NCBI GenBank assembly: GCA_945928585.1
Contig: CAMENQ010000188.1
Span: forward strand, 1 to 5,114
Direction of reading: 5' to 3'
DNA: 5,114 bases
From: an uncultured Roseburia sp.
GTDB lineage: Bacteria > Bacillota > Clostridia > Lachnospirales > Lachnospiraceae
Shown: positions 1-5,103 of the stretch, piece after piece
Layout of the letters: each line of letters begins with the position of its first letter
Position numbering within the stretch: the first letter of the stretch is position 1
Made by a program: the position numbers and the translations under genes
Notes under the pieces: generated by a model
What the model was told of the DNA's origin: nothing
What the model saw: only the letters and a program-made list of their open reading frames with translations
Databases searched by the model: none

Positions 1-402
1 TATATGGAGATAAAAAATGGAAGTGAAGCATCTATTGTACCTACAGATATTGAAATTGAATTAGTATCTGAAAACACTTCAACGGCAGATGCCATAAAGG
101 ATGCAGCATTAAACACACTTATGGGCATAAGTATTGTAGTTGTGATGCTTACACTGATTTCATTTATTATTTCACTGTTTAAATATATACCTAAGCTGCA
201 GGACAAGCTTTCAAAGAAAAAGAAACCAGATGTATATGTTGAGAAAACAGAGGAAAAAGTAGTAGCACAGATTATAGAGAAGGAAGAGTTAAGTGACGAT
301 ACTGAGCTGGTAGCAGTGATTACTGCTGCCATATGTGCGGCAACGGGAGCATCAGGTGACAGCTTTGTAGTAAGATCAATTAGAAAATCAAGATTTAGAT
401 AA
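1..402 (+). CDS. OadG-family small membrane subunit of Na+-pumping decarboxylase (5' end probably cut off)
   Basis: Anchor subunit (gamma/delta type: OadG, MmdD, GcdD) of a sodium-translocating biotin decarboxylase; it links the soluble carboxyltransferase to the membrane beta subunit. Numbering from the ATG at position 4, a single hydrophobic membrane segment spans residues about 38-60. It is followed by a Lys-rich cytoplasmic stretch (67-74), a charged Glu/Lys linker, and the family's conserved tail from about residue 101 (ELVAVITAAI, then FVVRSIRKSR). The frame is open to the left edge (codon 1-3 is in frame), and about 37 polar residues precede the membrane segment, whereas simple OadG proteins begin almost at it. 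I therefore infer that the true start lies upstream and that residues 1-37 are the end of a larger extracytoplasmic region, as in many clostridial OadG-family proteins. No ribosome binding site can be checked for the ATG at 4. The stop is 15 nt before the biotin carrier gene, so the two are surely co-transcribed. Family assignment is firm; the start is not. Confidence 0.85.
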   Translation, partial: YMEIKNGSEASIVPTDIEIELVSENTSTADAIKDAALNTLMGISIVVVMLTLISFIISLFKYIPKLQDKLSKKKKPDVYVEKTEEKVVAQIIEKEELSDDTELVAVITAAICAATGASGDSFVVRSIRKSRFR

Positions 403-417
403 TGGAGGACAGACAAA

Positions 418-789
418 ATGAAAAATTATAGAATTACAGTAAATGGCAATGTATATGATGTAACTGTTGAGGAAACAGGCAGCAGTGCATCTGCACCCGT
501 TCATACAGCACCTGTAGCAGCACCAAAGGCAGCACCTGCACCGGCGGCAGCACCTGTGGCATCAGGAGCAGAAGGTTCAGTTAAGATTTCTGCACCTATG
601 CCGGGTAAGGTATTGTCAATAAAGACTTCTGTAGGAACAAAGGTTACAAAGGGACAGGTTATTATGGTACTTGAAGCTATGAAGATGGAAAACGAAATCG
701 TGGCTCCTGAGGATGGAACAGTAGCAGGCATTAACGTAAATGAAGGTGCATCAGTAGAAGCAGGTGCAGTCTTAGCTACTTTAAACTAA
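418..789 (+). CDS. Biotin carboxyl carrier protein of the decarboxylase complex
   Basis: Free-standing biotin carrier (123 residues) that shuttles CO2 between the carboxyltransferase and the beta subunit. Three parts are visible: an N-terminal segment (1-20, MKNYRITVNGNVYDVTVEE) typical of GcdC/MmdC and transcarboxylase 1.3S carriers; a flexible Ala/Pro-rich linker (about 25-50) encoded by repeated CAGCACC units; and a biotinyl domain (about 54-122) with the canonical EAMKMENEI motif, in which Lys89 is the expected biotinylation site. The upstream PMPGKV motif and the later APEDG turn of the biotinyl fold are present. Length and lysine position equal those I recall for the Propionibacterium transcarboxylase 1.3S subunit (123 residues, Lys89). 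The ATG is preceded by GGAGGA at 404-409, 8 nt away. Because the downstream carboxyltransferase has no biotin domain of its own, this protein is its obvious partner. It could also serve another carboxyltransferase encoded upstream of the window. Confidence 0.95.
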   Translation: MKNYRITVNGNVYDVTVEETGSSASAPVHTAPVAAPKAAPAPAAAPVASGAEGSVKISAPMPGKVLSIKTSVGTKVTKGQVIMVLEAMKMENEIVAPEDGTVAGINVNEGASVEAGAVLATLN

Positions 790-834
790 TTGCAAAATAA
801 CAAAATACACATTTAATTACTTTATATTTTGCAA
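790..834 (+). repeat. 10-bp perfect inverted repeat between carrier and beta genes
   Basis: TTGCAAAATA at 790-799 and its exact reverse complement TATTTTGCAA at 825-834 enclose a 25-nt AT-rich loop (800-824). The left arm begins directly after the carrier stop codon, and the right arm ends 6 nt before the AAGGAGG ribosome binding site of oadB. No T-run follows, so a classical terminator is unlikely. An mRNA hairpin for processing or stability, or a protein binding site, would fit. The repeat is certain; its function is not known. Confidence 0.55.
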
Positions 835-854
835 GAAATAAAGGAGGATAAGAC

Positions 855-2000
855 ATGGATTACGTTCTTGATACATTGAGCAATCTTATACACCAGACAG
901 CGTTTTTTAACCTGACATGGGGTAATTATGTTATGATTTTAGTAGCATGCGTATTTCTCTATCTGGCCATTAAGAAACAGTACGAGCCGCTTTTGCTGGT
1001 TCCGATTGCTTTCGGTATGCTTTTAGTCAACATCTATCCGGATATTATGATTACTCCGGAGGAGGCTGAAAACGGTGTAGGCGGTTTGTTACATTATTTT
1101 TATTTACTTGATGAGTGGAGTATTTTACCATCACTCATATTCCTTGGAGTAGGTGCTATGACAGATTTCGGTCCTCTTATAGCGAATCCAAAGAGCTTTT
1201 TACTTGGTGCGGCAGCACAGTTTGGTATTTATATAGCATATTTCCTTGCTATTTTCTTAGGCTTTAATGACAAGGCAGCGGCAGCCATATCCATTATCGG
1301 TGGTGCCGATGGCCCGACTTCCATATTCCTGGCAGGAAAGCTTGGACAGACAGGCCTGATGGGACCTATAGCAGTGGCGGCATATTCATATATGTCACTT
1401 GTTCCTATTATACAGCCGCCTATTATGAAGCTTCTTACTACAGAAAAAGAAAGAAAAATCAAGATGGAGCAGTTAAGACCTGTTACAAAGCTTGAGAAAA
1501 TACTTTTCCCTATTATTGTAACAATAGTTGTATGTCTTATATTGCCTACTACAGCACCACTTGTAGGTATGCTTATGTTAGGTAATTTATTCAGGGAATC
1601 AGGAGTAGTTAAGCAGCTTACAGAGACAGCATCAAATGCACTTATGTACATAGTTGTTATTCTTCTTGGTACATCAGTCGGAGCATCTACAAGTGCAGAG
1701 GCATTTCTTAACTGGGATACAATCAAGATAGTATTCTTAGGACTTGTGGCATTTGCCTGTGGTACGGCTGCAGGTGTCCTCATAGGAAAGATTATGTGCA
1801 AGGCTACGGGAGGAAAGATAAATCCTCTGATTGGTTCGGCCGGAGTATCTGCAGTGCCTATGGCAGCAAGAGTTTCACAAAAGGTTGGTTCAGAAGCAGA
1901 TCCTACGAATTTCCTTCTGATGCACGCTATGGGACCAAATGTTGCAGGTGTTATCGGTACGGCAGTGGCAGCCGGTACATTTATGGCAATATTCCTATAA
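855..2000 (+). CDS. oadB: Sodium ion-translocating decarboxylase beta subunit
   Basis: Integral membrane subunit (381 residues) of OadB/MmdB/GcdB type. It decarboxylates carboxybiotin on the carrier protein and couples this to Na+ export. The protein is hydrophobic almost throughout, with candidate membrane segments near residues 20-39, 44-60, 89-108, 113-136, 166-190, 214-243, 262-276, 289-313 and 352-381. The signature IIGGADGPTSIF (147-158) carries Asp152, matching the essential Asp203 of Klebsiella OadB. The second signature, NPLIGSAGVSAVPMAARVSQ (323-342), holds Asn323, Ser332 and Arg339, matching Asn373, Ser382 and Arg389 there. The tyrosine-bearing AAYSYMSLVPIIQPP segment follows the first signature. 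All key residues are therefore intact. The length is that of the shorter clostridial/Veillonella beta subunits (about 375-385) rather than the about 433 of enterobacterial OadB. AAGGAGG at 841-847 supports the ATG, 7 nt away. The beta family alone does not reveal the substrate; the neighbouring OadA-type gene does. Confidence 0.96.
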   Translation: MDYVLDTLSNLIHQTAFFNLTWGNYVMILVACVFLYLAIKKQYEPLLLVPIAFGMLLVNIYPDIMITPEEAENGVGGLLHYFYLLDEWSILPSLIFLGVGAMTDFGPLIANPKSFLLGAAAQFGIYIAYFLAIFLGFNDKAAAAISIIGGADGPTSIFLAGKLGQTGLMGPIAVAAYSYMSLVPIIQPPIMKLLTTEKERKIKMEQLRPVTKLEKILFPIIVTIVVCLILPTTAPLVGMLMLGNLFRESGVVKQLTETASNALMYIVVILLGTSVGASTSAEAFLNWDTIKIVFLGLVAFACGTAAGVLIGKIMCKATGGKINPLIGSAGVSAVPMAARVSQKVGSEADPTNFLLMHAMGPNVAGVIGTAVAAGTFMAIFL

Positions 2001-2051
2001 GCGGTACTTGAATTGCAAAGGATTACAATAGATTGAAAGGAGAACAATAAA

Positions 2052-3458
2052 ATGGCTGAGAAAAAACCAATTAAAATAACTGAAACAGTTCTGCGTGATG
2101 CCCATCAGTCCCTGATTGCCACCCGTATGACAACAGAGCAGATGTTACCAATCATAGAAAAAATGGACAAGGTTGGATACCATTCAGTAGAATGCTGGGG
2201 AGGTGCAACTTTTGATGCATCACTTAGATTTTTGAAGGAAGATCCGTGGGAAAGACTTAGAAAACTAAGAGACGGATTTAAGAATACAAAGCTTCAGATG
2301 CTTTTCAGAGGACAGAATATTTTAGGATACCGTCATTATGCAGATGATGTGGTTGAATATTTTGTACAGAAATCTATAGCAAATGGTATAGATATAATCC
2401 GTATTTTCGACTGCTTAAATGATATGAGAAATCTTGAATGTGCAGTTAAGGCAGCCATAAAAGAGAAGGGACATGCACAGGTAGCACTGTCCTACACATT
2501 GGGAGAAGCTTATACTCTTGAATATTGGAAGGACATAGCAAAGAGAATAGAAGATATGGGTGCCCATTCATTATGCTTAAAGGATATGGCGGGACTTCTT
2601 CTTCCTTATGAGGCTACAGAACTGATTTCTGCATTAAAGGAAACAGTAAGTATTCCTATTCAGCTTCATACACATTACACATCAGGTGTGGCATCAATGA
2701 CATACCTTAAGGCAGTAGAGGCAGGAGTAGATGTTATAGATACGGCTATGTCACCATTTGCTCTTGGAACAAGCCAGCCGGCTACAGAGGTTATGGTAGA
2801 GACATTTAAGGGTACACCATACGATACAGGCTTTGACCAGAGTTTACTTGCTGAGATAGCAGATTATTTCAGACCGATGAGAGAGGAAGCACTTAAGACA
2901 GGTCTTTTAAATCCAAAGGTTCTTGGAGTAAATATAAAAACACTTCTTTATCAGGTACCTGGCGGTATGCTTTCAAATATGGTATCACAGCTTGCAGAAA
3001 TGCACGCAGAGGATAAGTATCAGGAGGTGCTTGAGGAGGTTCCTAGAGTGCGTAAGGATTTAGGTGAGCCGCCTCTTGTTACACCGTCATCACAGATAGT
3101 CGGAACTCAGGCTGTATTTAATGTAATTAACGGCGAGAGATATAAGGTTGCCACAAAGGAAACAAAGGCAGTATTAAGCGGTGAGTACGGTGCGACAGTT
3201 AAGCCGTTTAATCCGGAGGTACAGAAGAAGGTTATAGGAGACAAGGAGCCTATTACCTGCAGACCTGCAGACCTGATAGAAAATGAACTTCCAAAGCTTA
3301 AGGCTGAATGTGCAGAATGGGTACAGCAGGATGAGGATGTGTTATCTTATGCACTGTTCCCACAGGTAGCTACAGAGTTCTTTAAATACCGCAAGGCACA
3401 GCAGGAAAAGGTGGATATGAACGAGGCGGATACTAAGAGTGGGGCGTATCCTGTATAA
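2052..3458 (+). CDS. oadA: Oxaloacetate decarboxylase alpha / pyruvate carboxylase-type carboxyltransferase, without biotin domain
   Basis: Cytoplasmic carboxyltransferase (468 residues) that transfers CO2 between oxaloacetate and biotin, leaving pyruvate. The N-terminal TIM-barrel (about 5-265, HMGL-like) shows ETVLRDAHQSL (11-21) with metal ligand Asp16, ECWGGATFDASLRFL (47-61), FRGQNILGYRHY (85-96), the LKDMAGLL motif with Lys177 (the lysine carbamylated in this family), and the HTH metal-binding motif at His206/His208, followed by GTSQPATE (239-246). The conserved PYC/OADA domain (about 270-450) has YQVPGGMLSNM and EDVLSYALFPQVA. Classical OadA runs to about 590 residues with a C-terminal Ala/Pro linker and biotin domain. 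Here the chain stops after the PYC/OADA domain, like the 5S subunit of transcarboxylase, so biotin comes from the separate carrier at 418-789. AAAGGAG at 2036-2042 supports the start. It lies 51 nt after oadB, with no sign of a separate promoter. A pyruvate carboxylase subunit B label is an alternative, but the linked pump genes favour decarboxylation. Confidence 0.94.
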   Translation: MAEKKPIKITETVLRDAHQSLIATRMTTEQMLPIIEKMDKVGYHSVECWGGATFDASLRFLKEDPWERLRKLRDGFKNTKLQMLFRGQNILGYRHYADDVVEYFVQKSIANGIDIIRIFDCLNDMRNLECAVKAAIKEKGHAQVALSYTLGEAYTLEYWKDIAKRIEDMGAHSLCLKDMAGLLLPYEATELISALKETVSIPIQLHTHYTSGVASMTYLKAVEAGVDVIDTAMSPFALGTSQPATEVMVETFKGTPYDTGFDQSLLAEIADYFRPMREEALKTGLLNPKVLGVNIKTLLYQVPGGMLSNMVSQLAEMHAEDKYQEVLEEVPRVRKDLGEPPLVTPSSQIVGTQAVFNVINGERYKVATKETKAVLSGEYGATVKPFNPEVQKKVIGDKEPITCRPADLIENELPKLKAECAEWVQQDEDVLSYALFPQVATEFFKYRKAQQEKVDMNEADTKSGAYPV

Positions 3459-3512
3459 AAAAGCTATGCGCGGCAGCCAATGTCATTTAGATAATTTCAA
3501 AATTGTTGAGTT

Positions 3513-3547
3513 AAGGGATAAATCTTCGGATTTGTCCCTTTAATATT
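3513..3547 (+). terminator. UUCG-loop hairpin, probable terminator of the decarboxylase operon
   Basis: The arms at 3513-3524 and 3529-3540 form a 12-bp stem (one G-U pair, otherwise Watson-Crick) closed by a C(UUCG)G tetraloop at 3525-3528, an exceptionally stable loop. It lies 54 nt after the oadA stop and just before the promoter of the next operon. The tail TAATATT is only moderately T-rich, so termination may be leaky or helped by other factors. Confidence 0.7.
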
Positions 3548-3574
3548 GAAAAGATAGTCATATTATGATATAAT
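3546..3574 (+). promoter_or_regulatory. Sigma-A type promoter of the toxin-antitoxin operon
   Basis: TTGAAA (3546-3551) and a perfect TATAAT (3569-3574) are separated by exactly 17 nt, with an extended -10 TGA at 3566-3568. This is close to the vegetative consensus. Transcription should begin near 3581, just before the GGAGGTGAT ribosome binding site. The -35 box abuts the tail of the upstream hairpin. Confidence 0.8.
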
Positions 3575-3587
3575 TTACATATAATAT
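3560..3587. promoter_or_regulatory. Inverted repeat around the -10 box, candidate antitoxin operator
   Basis: ATATTAT (3560-3566) and ATAATAT (3581-3587) are exact reverse complements spaced by 14 nt and flank the -10 box and likely start site. A smaller nested pair, ATTAT (3562-3566) and ATAAT (3570-3574), overlaps the -10 box. Phd/YefM antitoxins normally repress their own promoter at such palindromes, so the position fits. The sequence is nearly pure A/T, however, so chance symmetry is possible. Confidence 0.4.
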
Positions 3588-3591
3588 TAAT

Positions 3592-3600
3592 GGAGGTGAT
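3592..3600 (+). promoter_or_regulatory. Ribosome binding site that fixes the antitoxin start
   Basis: GGAGGTGAT is a 9-base perfect complement to the 16S rRNA tail. It overlaps an in-frame ATG at 3590, which therefore cannot be its target, and points to the ATG at 3605 (8 nt from GGAGG). Confidence 0.85.
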
Positions 3601-3604
3601 TCAT

Positions 3605-3883
3605 ATGTTAGCATTACAAGAATCAATCAGACCATCAGCTGACTTAAGAAATCATTATAATGAAATTTCAAAGCAGTGTAAGGAAAATAGAGAGGCAGTG
3701 ATTATTACAGTAAATGGTAGAGGTGATACAGTGGCTCTTTCTTATGAGGAGTATAAAAATATGAAGGCTCGTATAGAGTTACTGGAAGTTTTAGCAGGAG
3801 CGGAAGACGATGTAAAAAATGGTCGGGTTGCTCCGATATCTGAAACATTTGACGATTTACGTAAAATGCTTTCGGAGGGCTAA
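3605..3883 (+). CDS. Phd/YefM-family antitoxin
   Basis: Small antitoxin (92 residues) expected to bind and neutralise the toxin encoded next to it and to repress the shared promoter. The N-terminal part (about 5-55) follows the Phd/YefM pattern: IRPSADLRNHYNEI, then a basic/acidic helix, then REAVIITVNGRGDTVALSYEEYKNM (29-53), which matches the family's 'PVIIT..G.....L..EEY' core. The C-terminal part (56-92) is charged and helical, including RIELLEVLAGAEDDVKNGR and DDLRKML, as expected for the segment that wraps the toxin. The start at 3605 was chosen over the in-frame ATG at 3590 because the latter lies inside the ribosome binding site. The gene has its own promoter and stops 2 nt before the toxin gene, the usual order (antitoxin first) and coupling for type II modules. 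Family assignment is by pattern recognition; no partner data are available. Confidence 0.88.
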   Translation: MLALQESIRPSADLRNHYNEISKQCKENREAVIITVNGRGDTVALSYEEYKNMKARIELLEVLAGAEDDVKNGRVAPISETFDDLRKMLSEG

Positions 3884-3885
3884 TC

Positions 3886-4203
3886 ATGAAATACGAGGTA
3901 ATACGAACTGAGACAGCGGACGTGGGTATTAGAAAGATAATATTATATGTAGCACAAAACTTTGGAAATGGTGTAGCCCTGGAAAAACTTGGTGAGTTAG
4001 AAAAAAGAATTCTCGAATTAGGTGATGATCCATATATTGGAACAGAACCGAGATATCTTGTTCTTAAACGTCAGGGATACAAAGTACTGATTCTTGAAAA
4101 AGATTTGGTGTTTTATAAAATCGATGAAACTAATAAGAAAGTAATTATTTATGCAGTTGTTGATCAACGACAGGATTATGTAAATATAATTCGTGGATTG
4201 TAG
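3886..4203 (+). CDS. RelE/ParE-superfamily toxin
   Basis: Small toxin (105 residues) of the type II module. The layout fits the RelE/ParE fold: a first strand (MKYEVIRTETA), two helices carrying AVGIRKIILYVAQNF-like and EKLGELEKRILEL segments (about 12-47), and a C-terminal sheet with RYLVLKRQGYKVLILEKDLVFYKID (56-80) and KVIIYAVVDQRQDYVNII (85-102). The ending resembles the common 'V.I..V.HGRRD...LL' signature, with DQRQDY in place of HGRRDY. ParE-like members poison DNA gyrase and RelE-like members cut mRNA on the ribosome. A histidine at the usual end motif is absent, and the sequence alone does not decide which activity applies. GGAGG at 3874-3878, inside the antitoxin gene, lies 7 nt before the ATG, suggesting translational coupling. 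The next gene converges from the right, so the module is a self-contained two-gene operon. Confidence 0.85.
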   Translation: MKYEVIRTETADVGIRKIILYVAQNFGNGVALEKLGELEKRILELGDDPYIGTEPRYLVLKRQGYKVLILEKDLVFYKIDETNKKVIIYAVVDQRQDYVNIIRGL

Positions 4204-4262
4204 GATTTGTAGCTAATGTACTAAATTGCTTTTTTTCTTTATAACTATTTGTGACGATAAGG

Positions 4263-4298
4263 AGGGGCTGTCGGGAAATAGATAGTCCCTGTATTTTT
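4263..4298 (+). terminator. Rho-independent terminator of the toxin-antitoxin operon
   Basis: The arms AGGGGCTGTC (4263-4272) and GATAGTCCCT (4281-4290) pair over 10 bp with two G-U pairs and an 8-nt loop, followed by GTATTTTT (4291-4298). The T-run is on the + strand only, so it serves the toxin operon. It touches the last codon of the converging tetR gene; no matching T-run serves tetR in the other direction. Confidence 0.75.
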
Positions 4299-5037
4299 AA
4301 TTGAAAAGGGGAAGAATTGCATTTGTAAGGGTGTTTTCTTCGTCTGTAAGTCCGTTGTGCTGGCACCAGTATACAATATATCCAACAAATGCATGGTAAA
4401 ATGAAGTAAAGAGCTCATCGGCTTTTGAGGTGTTTAAAATAGAACCGTCTTTTTGTCCAATTTTAATATATTCAGTTATTGCATCGGATATGGCGGCAGG
4501 AAAATAAAGTGCCTTGCTTATATCGCAAATGCAGGCGGAAATAAAGGACTGTGTCATATCGTATCCCTTTGCGGTGATAATAGAAAAGAGTAAATTAAAG
4601 GCTTCTGTTACAAGCTTTTTTCCGTTATAATACATAGAAGCTTCTTCGTTTTCATTAAGAGCATCTGAGTTTGAAATATCTGAAACTGCAGTGTTTGAAT
4701 TAGTAATGTTTGAATTAGTAATGTTTGAATTAGCAGCATCTGAATTATCTGAATTTATAACATCTGTATTTTTATCATCTGAAACAGGTGCAGATGAACT
4801 GCCGGAAATAATATTATGTTTTTCTAGGTCAATTATCAAATTTATGGAATTTTGTATAAGTGAACGGAAATATTCATATAAAATATCCTCCTTTGACTTA
4901 AAATGATAATAAAGAGTCGGCTTAGTAATACTGCACGCACTGCATATTTCATTTACGGATACATTTTTGTAGCCTTTTTCCATAAAAAGGTTGCAGGAAG
5001 TATTTATTATAATTGTGTCAATATTTTTATATGCCAT
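4297..5037 (-). CDS. TetR-family transcriptional regulator with a Ser/Asn-rich inserted linker
   Basis: DNA-binding regulator (246 residues), probably a ligand-responsive repressor. The N-terminal TetR domain (about 4-60) is typical: NTSCNLFMEKGYKNVSVNEI, then the helix-turn-helix ICSACSITKPTLYYHFKSKE with the hallmark TLYYHFKSKEDIL. The C-terminal part (about 138-246) is helical, as expected for ligand binding and dimerisation, but matches no specific subfamily I can name. Between them, residues about 78-134 form a low-complexity Ser/Asn/Asp/Thr stretch including two ITNSN pentapeptides, unusual for TetR proteins (commonly 180-220 residues in total). The chosen ATG at 5037 has GAGG 6 nt upstream. 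An alternative in-frame ATG at 5049 has AGGTG 7 nt upstream and would add four residues; the far-upstream ATG at 5100 would run through the operator and is unlikely. The target is unknown; a divergent gene beyond the right edge is the best candidate. It is not evidently linked to the decarboxylase genes. Confidence 0.88.
   Translation of the reverse strand: MAYKNIDTIIINTSCNLFMEKGYKNVSVNEICSACSITKPTLYYHFKSKEDILYEYFRSLIQNSINLIIDLEKHNIISGSSSAPVSDDKNTDVINSDNSDAANSNITNSNITNSNTAVSDISNSDALNENEEASMYYNGKKLVTEAFNLLFSIITAKGYDMTQSFISACICDISKALYFPAAISDAITEYIKIGQKDGSILNTSKADELFTSFYHAFVGYIVYWCQHNGLTDEENTLTNAILPLFN
4693..4737 (-). repeat. 15-bp tandem repeat inside the TetR gene
   Basis: GTTTGAATTAGTAAT (as read on the + strand) occurs at 4693-4707 and again at 4708-4722, followed by a third copy diverged in its last bases (4723-4737). 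Read on the coding strand, each unit encodes the pentapeptide ITNSN. Related shorter TCTGAATTA units lie on the right side (about 4739-4760). The unit length is a multiple of three, so copy-number changes would keep the reading frame. Confidence 0.85.
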
Positions 5038-5076
5038 GGTAATCCTCATTTCTGCACACCTTTTATGCTTGAAGAG

Positions 5077-5103
5077 TTTGTGTACGGTATGCACATACAC
5101 AAA
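5077..5103. promoter_or_regulatory. 27-bp inverted repeat upstream of tetR, candidate operator
   Basis: TTTGTGTA (5077-5084) and TACACAAA (5096-5103) are perfect 8-bp reverse complements around an 11-bp centre, with one further symmetric pair inside. It lies 40 bp upstream of the regulator start. This size and position are typical of a TetR-family operator controlling its own gene and a divergent neighbour. No convincing -35/-10 pair for tetR is visible downstream of it; AT-rich TAATAT/TATTTA-like sequence at 5108-5114 (- strand) could be a -10 box whose -35 lies off the window. Confidence 0.6.

Noticed and set aside
506..556. Repeated CAGCACC units in the carrier gene as a regulatory repeat
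   Set aside because: They encode the Ala/Pro linker normal for biotin carriers, so no separate function is needed.
501..731. - strand open frame opposite the biotin carrier gene
   Set aside because: It is the mirror of the Ala/Pro-rich linker and biotinyl domain; the + strand product has an unmistakable biotin motif.
1796..2011. + strand open frame overlapping the end of oadB in another frame
   Set aside because: It overlaps the conserved C-terminal signature of oadB, has no ribosome binding site, and its product looks random.
1229..2047. Long open frame of 272 codons on the - strand opposite oadB
   Set aside because: It lies opposite a fully conserved membrane subunit gene, its product resembles no family, and it is explained by codon bias of the true gene.
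3590..3604. ATG at 3590 as antitoxin start
   Set aside because: It overlaps the ribosome binding site itself; the ATG at 3605 has correct spacing.
3705..3887. - strand open frame opposite the antitoxin gene
   Set aside because: No ribosome binding site and no recognisable family; the antitoxin on the + strand has promoter, ribosome site and partner gene.
4205..4240. T-run at 4230-4240 as an extra terminator after the toxin
   Set aside because: Only a weak bulged stem (ATTTGTA pairing with TACtAAAT) precedes it; the hairpin at 4263-4290 is far better.
4145..4366. - strand open frame bridging the toxin end and tetR end
   Set aside because: It overlaps two better supported genes on both sides and covers a terminator hairpin.
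4693..4760. Possible short CRISPR-like array
   Set aside because: Units are 15 bp, directly adjacent, without spacers, and encode an in-frame pentapeptide; this is a coding tandem repeat.
4691..4906. + strand open frame starting with repeated MFELV units, inside tetR
   Set aside because: The repeated start is the 15-bp tandem repeat read on the wrong strand; the - strand TetR product has a clear DNA-binding domain.
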